Below are positions 36,414 through 48,000 of a stretch of 64,000 bases of DNA, piece by piece. Position numbers and translations under genes: made by a program. The first letter of the stretch is position 1. Every line of letters starts with the position of its first letter. The notes beneath the pieces were generated by a model. The model saw only the letters and a program-made list of their open reading frames with translations, was not told the origin of the DNA and made no database searches. Origin of the DNA: Monodelphis domestica (Eukaryota > Chordata > Mammalia > Didelphimorphia > Didelphidae); the NCBI RefSeq assembly GCF_027887165.1, contig NC_077229.1:370755501-370819500 (forward strand). Direction: 5' to 3'.

Positions 36414-37815
36414 TCTATATACACAATGTTAGCAAGTAAAGCTGCCCAGAATGCTCCTACACTTACTCCCAGTGAATATACCCAGCAACAACAAATCAGA
36501 CATAAGCTGAGGGACCAAAAAATATGAATAATTTCTGATATATTCAGGATTTGTATTCTACCATACATTCTACACCACCTATGTCTGTCCATGGGATTGT
36601 AGGGTTGAGAACTAGCACAATTGTATGCCCATTAGTATTTAATTATCTTGACTTGTGATTTTTTGATCCTTCTAAGTACCTCACACATGATCTCCTCAGA
36701 GGGGATGAACTTAAAATATAATGACAAATAAGTCTTTAGCTATGGCCAAACTGGAGAAGGCACTAAGTGGCTAATGTGCCTTCTCTATTTCTTTGCTTCA
36801 TTCAAGTGAAGATGCAATAACTTCTGTAAGTTTTGATTTAGGATTACTTAAAGTCATGGGAACATGGCCCTTCTAGGGCCTCTTCCTCTGTTATATTTAG
36901 CCTTTTCTGGATTAAATGGAAACTGTTGGAGGCATAATATTCTAGGATGTGACCTTGTGAGCTTAATATGATTAGTAAGGCCACATGACATCCATGGACA
37001 GATATTTATACCAGAGTTCAGGGGAAAGAGGAACCTGTAGAATCCATATAAGTAGTGAACTGGGTCTTGAAGTTTAGATGAAATATTCTGGAATGCCTTC
37101 AATTACTATGACCCCTTCAGAAGAGAATGTGGTTAACTGATTATTTTATTTGTACCAAATGTTTTGAGATTGATCCTAAGGTCTCTAGTGGTTAATGTAA
37201 TACAGAGGAAAACCTTTCAGTTTGTAGAGAAAGTTTCATATTTCTATTCTTTCTATATATTCATAGTATTTATTTCTTGTAAAAGTTAACATGCTAATTG
37301 GTAAAATGATGTTGAAGTATGAAACACTGGTTCAACCAATGTTATAAAATCTATAAAAAAAGCTGATGACTAATATTGGAGGAGACAAATTAAGATGCAT
37401 TTTCAAGCTAATAAAAGAAGAAAGATTATCTTGACCTTCCAGGGGTCCATATTCCAGAAACCCTAAAAGAACAATATATTACTCTGGCAACAATACTTGC
37501 CAATGAGAGCCTGAGCTAGTCTAAAGATCCTTTGTAGTCTATACCCATGTTTTTTATGAGAATCTGACTTACCAGTGGGAATGAGAGCCATGATAAGAAT
37601 ACCTAGAGTTTGCATGTTTTACATTAGGAATAAATAAGATAAAATAAAAAGGATGATCTGACTTTGTTAGATATAGTCAGAGATACTGTAATTAGCACCA
37701 ATGATCAAGAATGACTCTGTATTTTCATCCTTTGTCCTAGATAACTGTTAATTATATCTTGAAAATTAATATCAAATGAATTCCTAATCTATGAATATAT
37801 TCTGTAAAGTAGACT
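36414..37815. other. No gene seen
   Basis: The 36854-37102 minus-strand frame (82 codons) was considered but has no recognisable domain. The stretch is otherwise unassigned. Confidence 0.4.
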
Positions 37816-37819
37816 ACCA

Positions 37820-39965
37820 CTGGTTCCAAGGAAAATAGAAGAAAACAGAAAGACCAAAGAGAGTGTGATAGATCAGGCCAAGAGAGTGAGTTAAGAAATG
37901 CATGAAGCTTGACAACTACAGTCCAAAACACCACAGAAGAACCAAACCACCAAAAAATGAATACATGAGCAGCAGAATTGATGGAAGAAAGGGTAAAGCA
38001 GTGCTCTGCCTCAGAACAATATTTAGTGAAAGCAGGAAGGACTCATTTCAGTAGGGTAAAAAGAGGAATCACAGAACAAGCATCAGTTCAACTCAGACAA
38101 GACAATGCAAGCAACAGGGCAAAGAAAATAGCTGACTCAGTTCAGTCCAACATTAACAGGGTAAGAGTACAAACCAATGCAATACAGAACAAGCAGCAGT
38201 GGGAGAAAAAGACTCCTGCATAATCTGGCCAGAAGAGAGGCCAGTTGTGACCCAACCTAGGTAGCAGTGTGAGGAACTCAGCCCAACAAGATATAAACCT
38301 CACTTGGGATTGGGAAGAATATAACTCCCATAAGCTGAACTGATTATCTGACAAATATAGAAGACAAACAAGGCCATTGCTACAGAATGCTCAATCTGAG
38401 ACCCAGTGAACTGAGCCAACCCGAGGCATGATTCAGGTGCAAAACAGTACCTGCTCCACCCCAGAAATTAAGCTTATCTTCAGCTCAAGGGGTAAAACAT
38501 CACTAAAAAATATAATCCCAAAGTGAGCAAAAGGAAAAGAAAAGAACCTCATGCTAGAAAAATATCCCAGCATGAGAGATGTCCAAAATACAAGTCCAGA
38601 TGAGGATAATGATAATACAAAAATGAAATCTTGTGAAACCTCAAAGGGAAAAAAAAATACCAATCCCAACATGAATCCTTAGAAGAGCTATAAAAAGTTA
38701 GTAAATAAATAAAAAGTAGGAGAAAATTAAAATAGAAAATTATAGGAATCATCAACAGCTTAGAGTAAATGACTCACTGAAGAAAATGATTTCCTAAAAA
38801 AAAAAATACAATACATCATATAGGAAAATAACTCTCAGAAAAGTAAGTACAAAGCCTCAAAAAAGAAAGTGGCTTCCTAAAAATTAAAATTGTTCAAATG
38901 GAAGATAATGACTTTATGAGATAGCAGTAAACAATAAAAAATACAAAAAAAAATTAATGGAATTTTAAAATATCTCACCGGAAAAAAATAACTGAATTAG
39001 AAAATAGATCAAGGAGAAATAATCTGAGTCAATTTTTTGTCTGAAATGAATAATAAAAAAGTATCTTGGTACCATATTAAAAGAAATAATCAGTTAAACT
39101 GTCTTGGTGTCCTTGAATAAGAGGAGAAAATATCAATTAGAAGAATCTACCTTTCACCTCGTGAATTAAATCTCAAATTTTAAAAATCCCAGCAATATTA
39201 TGGTGAAATTCCAGAACTCCAAAGCCAAGGTGAAAATAATACATGCAGTCAGAAAAAATTCCATATAATGTGAAACCACAAATAGGAATACATAGGACTT
39301 AGCAGTTTCTACATTAAAGGGTCAGAAGGCATGGAATATAATAATTCCACCAAGCAAAGAAACTAGACATACAGCCAAAATTCACGTACAGAGCAGAAGG
39401 AAGCATAACATGCCAGGGGAAGAAGCAAAAGCTCTGTGAAATTGGGGGATTCCAGGCATTCCTGATGAATCAGCCAGTGCTAAAAAGAAAATTCAGTGAT
39501 CAAACCCGATATCCAAAAGAAACATTAAAGAAAAATTGGGGGGAAAATTACATGAAGTGATATAAAGTGAAGTAAGGAGAAGCAGAAGATCATTTTCCTC
39601 AGTGACAGCAATATTTCTTGATGAGCATATGTGAATGACTTGGTTATTCTCAGCAATGCAATGATCAAATATGACCCCAGAGACTCATGATGAAAAATTC
39701 CATTTGCACTCTGTAAAAGAGCTTGAGTATAAATGCAGAATGAAACATACTATATTTCATTTTCTTTCCTTTCTTCTTTTTTAAGTTTTCCTTCATAAAA
39801 TGACAAATCTAGAAATTTTTCTAACATTATTACACATGTAAAATATATATTATACTGCTAACCATCTTAGGAAGAAGGAAGGCCAGGGAGGGAGGGAGAA
39901 AAGATCAATAAAAGAGAGAAAAATTAAAACTCAAAACTTAAAAAAATAAATCTTTAAAATATTTT
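37820..39965 (+). mobile_element. Older L1 LINE, ORF1 region joined to 3' end
   Basis: 37820-38500 is a CAG/AAC-rich 5' region, 38500-39060 an A-rich coiled-coil-type ORF1 remnant, and 39060-39520 corresponds to the ORF1 C-terminal region ('aggagaaaatatcaattag', 'caaagccaaggtgaaaat', 'gggtcagaaggcatgga'). From about 39550 the sequence is already L1 3'-end ('gaagtaaggagaagcagaag ... gtgaatgacttggttattc') with a gagg-rich block at 39880 and an A-rich tail to 39965. Nearly all of ORF2 is missing. No frame is open. Confidence 0.6.
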
Positions 39966-40660
39966 ACATGAAATATGGCTAAATGAACTATTATTTCTTA
40001 AAAGAAAGACAAAGGAGACAAAGGGTTAAGGGCAATCAATATTTATAAATTGGATCTAGTTGGGTTATGAAAGAAACATTCTTTGTATACTATTTAATCA
40101 ATATAAAATAAGATTGAAAATGGTAAAAATGAATAGTTGTGTCAAATAACCTAGGAATGAAAATAAATAATAGCATCTAAAAGTAGTAAATGTATAAACT
40201 AATGACTTCATTCAATTTATAGATATGGAAAGAAGGAATAGAAGGAAATGTGTTGGTGTCAACTCTGAAACCATTCAGGGATGGAGGGACTGGGACGCAA
40301 ATTCTATTTATTCTTTACAGACAAGGCTACTTTTTTTTTATATCTGCTATATAATGGATGAACTATTCTTAGCATTATCTACTTTTCTGGTTTCCCATTT
40401 TATATTCACAAAAGACATCTTCTAATGACTAATCTATATCCTATGTAAATTAGAATTATGAAGGCAATACCAGACTAATATGGTCAGTTTACTCTGCTAG
40501 ATATGCCTCTAATTGTAAATGAGAAATTATTTTTCAGGTTCATTACACTTGTGAATTTTGTTGGAAACAAAACAAAACAAAAAACAACTTTTCCTAAAGG
40601 CTCTGATCATTTCCTAAATAAGAAGAAAAATATGTATTATCAAACCTCATTCTGAATAAT
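39966..40660. other. No gene seen
   Basis: A chance frame of 66 codons at 40225-40425 has no domain features. The right edge is the target-site repeat at 40663. Confidence 0.4.
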
Positions 40661-40662
40661 AT

Positions 40663-40681
40663 AGAAATCACTAGTACCCAT
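40663..40681 (+). repeat. Direct repeat, left copy (target-site-duplication candidate)
   Basis: agaaatcactagtacccat, matched exactly at 47020-47038, where it directly follows a poly-A run. This is the signature of an L1-mediated insertion oriented on the plus strand and spanning 40682-47019. Confidence 0.85.
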
Positions 40682-40866
40682 CTTCAAGAGTTCAAATTTG
40701 GCCTCAGACATTTACCCTCTGTGTGTGACTCTGTGCAAAACACTTAACTGTATGCCTCAGTTCCTCCTTGATAAAATGAGCTGGAGAAACTCCAAACCAC
40801 TCTTGTATATTTGCTAAGAAAAGCCCAAATAGGGTCATTAAGAGGCAGACACAACAGAAGTTGTTT
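40682..40866 (+). repeat. MAR1-like tRNA-derived SINE, 5'-truncated
   Basis: It starts within the box B region ('gagttcaaatttggcctcag'), then 'ctcagttcctccttgataaaatgag', 'ctggagaaactccaaacc', 'aagaggcagacacaacag'. The truncated start coincides exactly with the left direct repeat, so this SINE sequence was probably part of the inserted molecule. Confidence 0.75.
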
Positions 40867-40956
40867 TTAGGCAGTAAGATGATTTTTACATGATCTCTCC
40901 TTTATCTGCATTCCAGGTCAATTGTTTTTGTTAGGTTGTAACTTATGTTTTTGGAT

Positions 40957-40960
<4 letters not shown>

Positions 40961-40989
<29 letters not shown>
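40961..40989. repeat. (TA)n microsatellite
   Basis: 14 TA units. Confidence 0.95.
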
Positions 40990-40992
<3 letters not shown>

Positions 40993-41370
40993 CTCATTTC
41001 ATGTCAATGGGTTCTAATCTAATTTTTAAAGTTTGTCATTTATGTTGTGTACCTCCTTTACTAAATTATTTGTCCACTTCCAATTCTTTCTCTAGAATTT
41101 CATTTATATTATCATTTAAAAACTTATTTCCTTTCTTCCAGAAATTCCATTAGATCACTTGGAAAATTTTGAGGCTTTACTTGTACATGAATTCCTTTTT
41201 TCTGGGTTTGTGTCTTGAGCACTCTGGCTTCACAATATTATCGATGTTTTCTTATCTTTACTCTTTTTTTTTCCTTACTTAGTACATTGAGTCTTTAAGG
41301 CACAGATAAGCCTTGTACTCCTGAAAAGCATGGTGAGACCTTATATGGTTTGGATCTGTATCATCTAGGC

Positions 41371-41605
41371 CATTGTTGGTGAAATATTGGTACACGTGCC
41401 TAGCCGGCACATGGGGCAGGGAGCTGCTCTGTTTCCCCTATTCCTAGAACCAGAGGACATTTTCTGCATGCCCTGTCCCTTGGTCTAGTGGCTCAAAATG
41501 ATCAATTCCTCCCTCCACTCTCTGGGGTAACATGGGGGTAGGGTAGGGGTGGGGGCCCTCACAGATAGTTTGAGCATATGAACTTGAAAACCTTCACCAA
41601 TGTTG
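41371..41605. mobile_element. Non-autonomous hAT-type DNA transposon (MITE)
   Basis: A 235-bp element bounded by terminal inverted repeats. The left end reads cattgttggtgaaa; the right end, reverse-complemented, reads caacattggtgaag, so 9 bases (ttggtgaa core) align perfectly and the CA terminus is shared. It is flanked by 8-bp duplications atctaggc (41363-41370) and atctaagc (41606-41613), differing at one base. TIRs beginning CA with an 8-bp target duplication define the hAT superfamily. The GC-rich interior has no reading frame, so a transposase in trans would have been required. Confidence 0.75.
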
Positions 41606-41998
41606 ATCTAAGCAATCTGCCAGATTCTTCAAGGAGCAGCCCTCTTAGTTTATTTGGGGAAATGCGGGGTTGAACAACACAGACAGTTGACTTCTAGTTC
41701 CTAATCCTATAGGATTTTGACCCCAATTAGCGATCAGAAAAATACAAGTTATAGGATTGAGTACCCTTGACCCTAGTCCTTATGCTGGAGGCCTATTGTA
41801 CCATGCTCCAGCATACGATTTTATGGACAGATCTTGTCCCTACCACCCATAGGCATTTGGCTATCAATAGGGACCTGTGCTAACAAGTTGTTCTCTCTGT
41901 AGTTTCTCCTTGAGTTTTTTGGTCAGTTTCTTTTTTTCTATCTTGCCAGAGTAATGAGACACTCACTTTGCCATCTTGACAAGTACTATCTGTCCAGT

Positions 41999-42296
41999 GA
42001 GTATAAAAAGAGTGATGATGACTGAAGAGATTGAAAATTGTGCAAGTAATTAAAAAAAATCTGGGCCATACAAAGAGCATGAGATGAAAGATAAACAGAT
42101 TGTATGTATTTTCTTCATTATATTGCCATAGGACTGAAATGCTCTAGTTACCAGAGGGTCAAAAATGTCAATTTAGTGTATGTAATATTGCCACAAATGC
42201 CTTTTACAAAGTTGCCATTCATTAAACTAGCAAAAAAAATTTAAATAAGTATCTTGAAAAAAATCAAATAATTACTTTAAAATAGATTTTTCTACT
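41999..42296 (-). other. Possible retrocopy 3'UTR segment
   Basis: AT-rich non-coding sequence between the L1 5' half and the left target duplication of the chimeric L1. By position it continues the minus-strand RIOK2 retrocopy downstream of its stop codon (44788) once the L1 insertion at 42297-44653 is removed. This cannot be confirmed by eye. Confidence 0.35.
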
Positions 42297-42312
42297 AGAA
42301 AATATTGAGTGG
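42297..42312 (+). repeat. Target-site duplication of chimeric L1, left
   Basis: agaaaatattgagtgg, matched with one difference by agaaaacattgagtgg at 44654-44669 after the A-rich tail. Confidence 0.85.
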
Positions 42313-43099
42313 ACTTCCGGTCAAGATGGCGGCTTAGAGAAAGCTAAAGTTCAGATCTCCGGAAACCCTTCCTTACCGATCTCAAACTGTATGCTCCTAG
42401 GGCACCGAAATTCAAAATGAACAACAGGATAGATCCCGGGAACCCTCCTCCTGGACCTGGATCAAAAGGTATAGTCCCCCAAAAGCCAGAACCCAAGATC
42501 ACTCGGATCTAAGGGGTAGGCAGAAGGAAGGTCCCAGGACCCATCCCCTGCAATCCAGAGCTCTGAGTCCAAGGCAACAGCAGGAACCTCAGAGCCTGCA
42601 AAAGGAACTCAGAGCCAGCTATTCTGAAGTCCACATCCTGAAAACAACCTGACTCAGTCACAGGGGAACCCAACACAGACAGCAGGGAAAGAGAGAGACG
42701 GGGTGGGGGAGCCTGTAGGCCCCTGGCTGGATCCTTCCATCTGAGTCTCACAGAAGGTCCCTGCATCAGGACATACTCAGTCCAACCCAGCTGAAGTTAA
42801 TCCTATCAGGAGCCCTCAGAGCTCCGGGAAGCCATGGCCCCTCCCCCATCAGAGTACAGGCTCTTCAGGCCCACCAAGGCACTGAACTACCTTGCGGACA
42901 GTGCCAAGCCAGGCTCAGAGCTCAGAAGTAAGGTAACGAAGAAGCATAGGGAGGGAACTGAGAGCAGTAACACCTCAAACCCTGGGCTTCCCCGGAAAGA
43001 CAGAACAACAGCTGCATAGAACAGATAATTTGTCTAGGGCTAAAGCCTCTGAACACCAGACAGAGATAAGAAAAGCTAGTCCTCCCCACTCAGATAGAG

Positions 43100-43900
43100 A
43101 TGGTAAACAGCACAGAAAAGCCTCAAAACACCAAGAAAAACAAGAAGAAGGGGGCGAATTTGGACACATTTTATGGAGCAAAAATACAAAATACAGAGGA
43201 GATAGAAAAGGAAACACAAGCAAATGTTCCAAAACCTTCCAAAGGAAATGGAAACTCTCCAAAAACTCATGAAGAATTTGAATCAGAAATGATCAAAAAA
43301 CGGAAGCCTTCTGGGAGAAAAAGTGGGAAATAATGCAAAAGGAACTCATGCATCTACAAAACTCGTTTGACCAAACTGAAAAAGGAAAACCAGGCTTTAA
43401 AGGTCAGAATCAGGCAACTGGAAGACAACGAGCATGTAAAAGAACAAGAATTAATAAAGCAAAGCCAAAGGACCAAGAAATTAGAAGAGAACATAAAATA
43501 TCTCACTGACAAGGTAATAGACTTGGAAAATAGAAGGAGAAGAGACAATTTAAGAATAATTTGACTACCAGAAAAGCCAGAAATAAACAGCAAACTCAAC
43601 ATCATAATGCAAGATATAATCAAAGAAAATTTCCCAGAGATTCTAGAACAAGTGGGAAATACAGGCACTAAAAGAGTTCACAGAACACCCTCTACACTAA
43701 ATCCCCAAAAGACAACTCCCAGGAAGGTAATTGCCAAATTCCAAAGCTTTCAAGCAAAAGAAAAAATCTTACAAGAAGCCAGAAAAAGACAATTTAGATA
43801 TAAAGGAATGCCAATAAGAGTCACACAAGACCTTTAAAGTGCCACTCTGAATGATCGTAAGGCATGGAACATGATTTTCAGAAAGGCAAGAGAGCTGGGT
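43100..43900 (+). pseudogene. L1 ORF1, broken by a frameshift and stops
   Basis: ORF1 opens at ATG 43100 (MVNSTEKPQNTKKNKKKG) with a basic N-terminus. After a frame change near 43295-43345 it continues with the coiled coil (QALKVRIRQLEDNEHVKEQE, 43390-43450) and the RRM region (ENRRRRDNLRI). A TGA at 43561 is followed in frame by LPEKPEINSK and the C-terminal domain (RVHRTPSTLNPQKTTPRKV; RKRQFRYKGMPIRV) to a stop at about 43838. It encodes the L1 RNA-binding chaperone. It is only lightly damaged, so the copy is relatively young. Confidence 0.85.
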
Positions 43901-43942
43901 CTTCAACAAATTGGGAAACAATCATTATAAAAACTTCTGACA

Positions 43943-44072
43943 GGGGGCAGCTGGGTGGCTCAGTGGATTGAGAGCCAGGCCTAGAGATGAGAGGTCCTAG
44001 GTTCAAATCTGGCCTCAGACACTTCCCAGCTTTGTGACCCTGGGCAAGTCACTTGACCCCCATTGCCTAGCT
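43943..44072 (+). repeat. tRNA-derived SINE, 3'-truncated, inside the L1
   Basis: ggggcagctgggtggctcag opens it. Box A (tggctcagtgg) and box B (ggttcaaatct) of the RNA polymerase III promoter are intact, followed by 'gggcaagtcacttgaccccc' and 'attgcctagctc'. It then switches without a tail into L1 at 'ctggctgaacaaattgtgg'. Its missing 3' tail distinguishes it from an ordinary SINE insertion. Confidence 0.9.
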
Positions 44073-44590
44073 CTGGCTGAACAAATTGTGGTATATGTTG
44101 GTGATGGAATACTATTGTGCAAAAAGGAACAATAAAGTGGAGGAATTCCATGGAGACTGGAACAACCTCCAGGAAGTGATGCAGAGCGAGAGGAGCAGAA
44201 CCTGGAGAACATTGTACACAGAGACTGATACACTGTGGTATAATCGAACATAATGGACTTCTCCATTAGTGGCGGTGTAATATCCTTGAACAATCTGCAG
44301 GGATCTAGGAGAAAAACACTATCCACAAACAGAGGAGAAACAGTGGGAGTGGAAACACCAAGGAAAAGCAACTGCTTGACCACAGCGGTTGAGGGGACAT
44401 GTCTGAGGAGAGACTCTAAACGAACACTCTGATGCAAATACTAACAACCTGGCAATGGGTTAGAATCAAGAACACATGTGATACCCAGTGGAATCACGCG
44501 TCAGCTATGGGGCGGGGTGGAAAAGAAAATGATCTTTGTCTCTAATGAATAATGCTTGGAAATGATGAAATAAAATATTACTAAAAAAAC
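44073..44590 (+). mobile_element. L1 ORF2 extreme C-terminus and 3'UTR
   Basis: It runs from the ORF2 block equivalent to LNKLWYMLVMEYY through ...YTETDTLWYNRT-like residues (about 44250), then the 3'UTR with 'gaggagagactctaaacg' and 'gaaatgatgaaataaaat' (polyadenylation region) and the A-rich tail. Closely parallels 18370-18975. Confidence 0.85.
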
Positions 44591-44653
44591 AAAACAAAAA
44601 TCAAACAAAAAAATACAAACAAAAAATACAAACAAAACAAACAAACAAAAAAT
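44583..44653 (+). repeat. A-rich (caaa)n-type L1 tail
   Basis: Irregular caaacaaa/aaatacaaac repeats, the 3' tail of the chimeric L1, ending directly before the right target duplication. Confidence 0.85.
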
Positions 44654-44853
44654 AGAAAACATTGAGTGGCTGGCTATATATATGCGCACATATTTACGTA
44701 ACCAAAATTGCAGAAAAATATGATCTTGAGGGTCACACTTTCTACCCAATACATCATCAATTATACTTTTAGAAAAAGTTACAATTGTTATCCCCAAAAA
44801 CTAGCTGTTTCTAAACTCAACTTGATGTTATATGCATTTTCTCTTTGTTGCTT

Positions 44854-44856
<3 letters not shown>

Positions 44857-44902
<46 letters not shown>
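44857..44902. repeat. (TA)n microsatellite grown inside the RIOK2 coding copy
   Basis: 23 AT units interrupt the C-terminal coding text between GEANI and AKQQREN (minus strand). In intact RIOK2 these are separated by only one or two codons, so the tract expanded after retrotransposition, seeded by the AT-rich Asn-Ile codons. Confidence 0.9.
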
Positions 44903-44905
<3 letters not shown>

Positions 44906-45592
44906 CCTCTCCTTTCCATAACTGCTGTTTAACTATAACCTTTTGTTGTTTGGTCAACTGACGTTTAACCTTCTGTTTCACCAGTTACAGAGGAATTGTG
45001 GAACAGCTAACACAATACGGCTTACAGAAGTAACACTCTCAGTTCTTCTATGTTGATAAATTTGTTCCATATTTTCATCCCTGAAAGGCCTAAATTCTTT
45101 AATGCTGACAAGTTAATCAGATCAGGGCATTCATCTTCACATTCCTAAGTATAAACAGCAATTTCTCCTTGATGCATTTGATCTTCTTCCTTGATATTTT
45201 TAGTATTTTTTTTCTTCAGGAAAATCAATTGAAGAATGCTTTAAGCAACTTCTCTTTTTTCCTTCAAGTCTTTCTGTGAATTTCTTTTAATGAATGACTA
45301 AATTCAGTCCTTTCAAAACACTGTGTACTATCACTAACCTCAGAGAGCACATCTGTATTCTTCTGTACCAGGTCTTCAGAAGAGTTCTTTTTACAATCAT
45401 CATCTGATTTATCTGGGAAGTTTCTCCCATTTTCCAACTTAGAAGTCTTTACCTCCTCTGTCAGTTCTTCAAGTGATGAAGGACATTCAGATTCCCCATC
45501 TGTTTCAAGACTCTCATCATCAGGACCTAGTGGATGAAGTAGTTCATCATCTTCCTTCATTTCTTTTGTATATCCAATGGTAGAAATTTCTA

Positions 45593-46286
<694 letters not shown>

Positions 46287-46308
46287 TCATTCATAAGCTA
46301 AGATTTTA

Positions 46309-46580
<272 letters not shown>

Positions 46581-47019
46581 AATACATTTCAAGAAAATGG
46601 GAATTGAAACTGCCTTGTAATTATTAGAACCAGTGGGCAAAATGAAAATAGAATCCATCAATCACCTCTTGAAACCCCAAAATGTAAGCTCCCAGAAATG
46701 TCATAATCAAAATCCAGGACTTCCACATTAAAGAAGAAAAACAGTAAAAGTATTCAGAAGAATTTAAATACAAAGCCACAATCAAAACACTTTTTAAATG
46801 TCTTGATTCTTATTCTGAGATCAAGGGAATTAAATTGGTAGCTAACCTCAGTAACACCATGACAGGTTTTTATAGGTTTTTGATTTTGCATTTGTTTCAA
46901 TGTTGCCACCACTTAATTAGTTAATAAGACTTTGAGGAATGGGATGACCGAAAATGTAATATTTCATTCTGGAAATGACTGGTAAAAGTATCAATAAAGT
47001 TTTTGAATTAAAAAAAAAA
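46581..47019 (+). pseudogene. mRNA 3'-end copy with poly-A, opposite strand to RIOK2 copy
   Basis: AT-rich non-coding sequence ends with AATAAA (46993-46998), then after about 11 bases a pure A run (47010-47020) and then the right direct repeat. This is the 3' end of a polyadenylated RNA copied on the plus strand. Together with the minus-strand RIOK2 body and the matched direct repeats, it fits a twin-primed (5'-inverted) retrocopy in which this piece would be the distal RIOK2 3'UTR. It could instead belong to another transcript. Confidence 0.6.
46993..46998 (+). terminator. Polyadenylation signal AATAAA
   Basis: Located about 11 bases before the genomic poly-A run; marks the source RNA's 3' end. 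Confidence 0.8.
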
Positions 47020-47038
47020 AGAAATCACTAGTACCCAT
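47020..47038 (+). repeat. Direct repeat, right copy (target-site duplication)
   Basis: agaaatcactagtacccat after the A run, identical to 40663-40681. Confidence 0.85.
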
Positions 47039-47495
47039 ACCAACAACAAATAATACACTATACTCACTCTCTAGGAAATGGATTCTAAGATATGGAGTCA
47101 AGGAAAACAAATGTTCTAGCTGTGTGATAGCAGTGAAAAGGCCCAGAAGTGGAATTTGACATGAGATGTATGAAGTAGCCCAGTTTATCTGTAATGTAAA
47201 ATAACTAAAATTTACCATCACCAGAGCTTTGTGCTAAATCACTACAAGAGGAAGTAGGAGGTGGCATATCCATGACAGATGCAAAGTGAGATCATTTAGA
47301 CCTGATTAGGTCAAGGCCATGGAATCACAGAACAATCATCCACTCAGTATCTATAATTAACATAGTTCTTTTGGGTTTTCTCCTATGTGTGTTGTGCCCC
47401 CAACAGATCAATGCTGTCTGCACATGCTCAAAGAATACAAAGATCCTTAGAAGACAAGTTATTTGTTTTTTCTAGATTTGTGGGTAGCATATGTA
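47039..47495. other. No gene seen
   Basis: Nothing recognised. This is the flank of the retrocopy insertion. Confidence 0.4.
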
Positions 47496-47499
47496 AACA

Positions 47500-48000
47500 A
47501 GAACTATAACTCTGCTAAGAACTGGAGATAAACAAAAACATGGAATACTCTCTGCCCTCAAATTTATAGTCTATCAATAGAAATTCCATGTAAATATATA
47601 AGTAAATACAAAATAAATGGAAAGTGAAAACAAGGTATTTCAGGGGGAAATTATGATCTGAGAGAATAAGAAAACATGTAGGAAACATGATGAGTTAATC
47701 TTTGAACGTAGTTAGTGATTCTAAGTTAAAATATTGATTTGAGAGAGTACTCCAGACATAGGGAATACTTTGTATAAAGTCAATGAGAGGGGAAATGGTT
47801 TATCATGTATGAAGAAAAGCAAGTTAAATTTAATGGAATAAAGTGCTTGAAGACAAATTATTTATGAAAAGCCAAGAAAATCAGGGAGAAGTAAGATTGT
47901 AAAAGGCTTTGAATGATGAAATAATCATTCTATATTTTCTGCTAGAAGCAATAGGGAAACACTTGAACTTTTCCAGTGGTGGAATGATATGATTAAATAG
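47500..48000 (+). repeat. Ancient interspersed repeat, longest copy
   Basis: It shows the order 'ctgccctcaaatttatagtc' (47552), 'actccagacatagggaatac' (47749), 'gattgtaaaaggctttgaatg' (47892-47912) and 'ggtggaatgatatgatta' (47979), as in a widespread old mammalian repeat. Fragments of the same family occur at 8890, 24200 and 36060. Class not determined by eye. Confidence 0.5.

Larger units (their letters stand above)
40880..41998 (-). mobile_element. L1 5' half (5'UTR and start of ORF1)
   Basis: On the minus strand it begins near 41998 with an L1-type 5' end ('cttgtcaagatggcaaagtg'), continues through a 5'UTR including 'gtgctcaagacacaaaccc' and ends in the Lys/Glu-rich coiled-coil start of ORF1 ('tggaatttctggaagaaagg'). 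No ORF2 or 3'UTR follows. The hAT element at 41371-41605 inserted into it, and the (TA)n at 40961-40989 lies near its end. Confidence 0.6.
42311..44653 (+). mobile_element. Chimeric L1: 5'UTR + ORF1, SINE, L1 3' end
   Basis: A complete L1 5' end (acttccggtcaagatggcgg) is followed by a GC-rich 5'UTR to about 43095 and ORF1 to about 43900. There is then no ORF2 except its extreme C-terminus: a 130-bp SINE (43943-44072) is joined directly to the ORF2 end and 3'UTR (44073-44582), then a caaa-rich tail to 44653. A 16-bp target duplication (one mismatch) encloses the whole, so 5' end, SINE and 3' end entered together or the deletion and SINE are secondary. It is the least decayed L1 here. The ORF1-only layout recalls half-L1 (HAL1) elements. 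Confidence 0.85.

Noticed and set aside
36854..37102. 82-codon minus-strand frame considered as a viral pol or env remnant
   Set aside because: No active-site motif, no neighbouring frames in order, no LTR pair around it.
42509..42766. Pro/Leu-rich minus-strand frame of 85 codons in GC-rich DNA
   Set aside because: Antisense of the L1 5'UTR, whose higher GC content lowers stop frequency.
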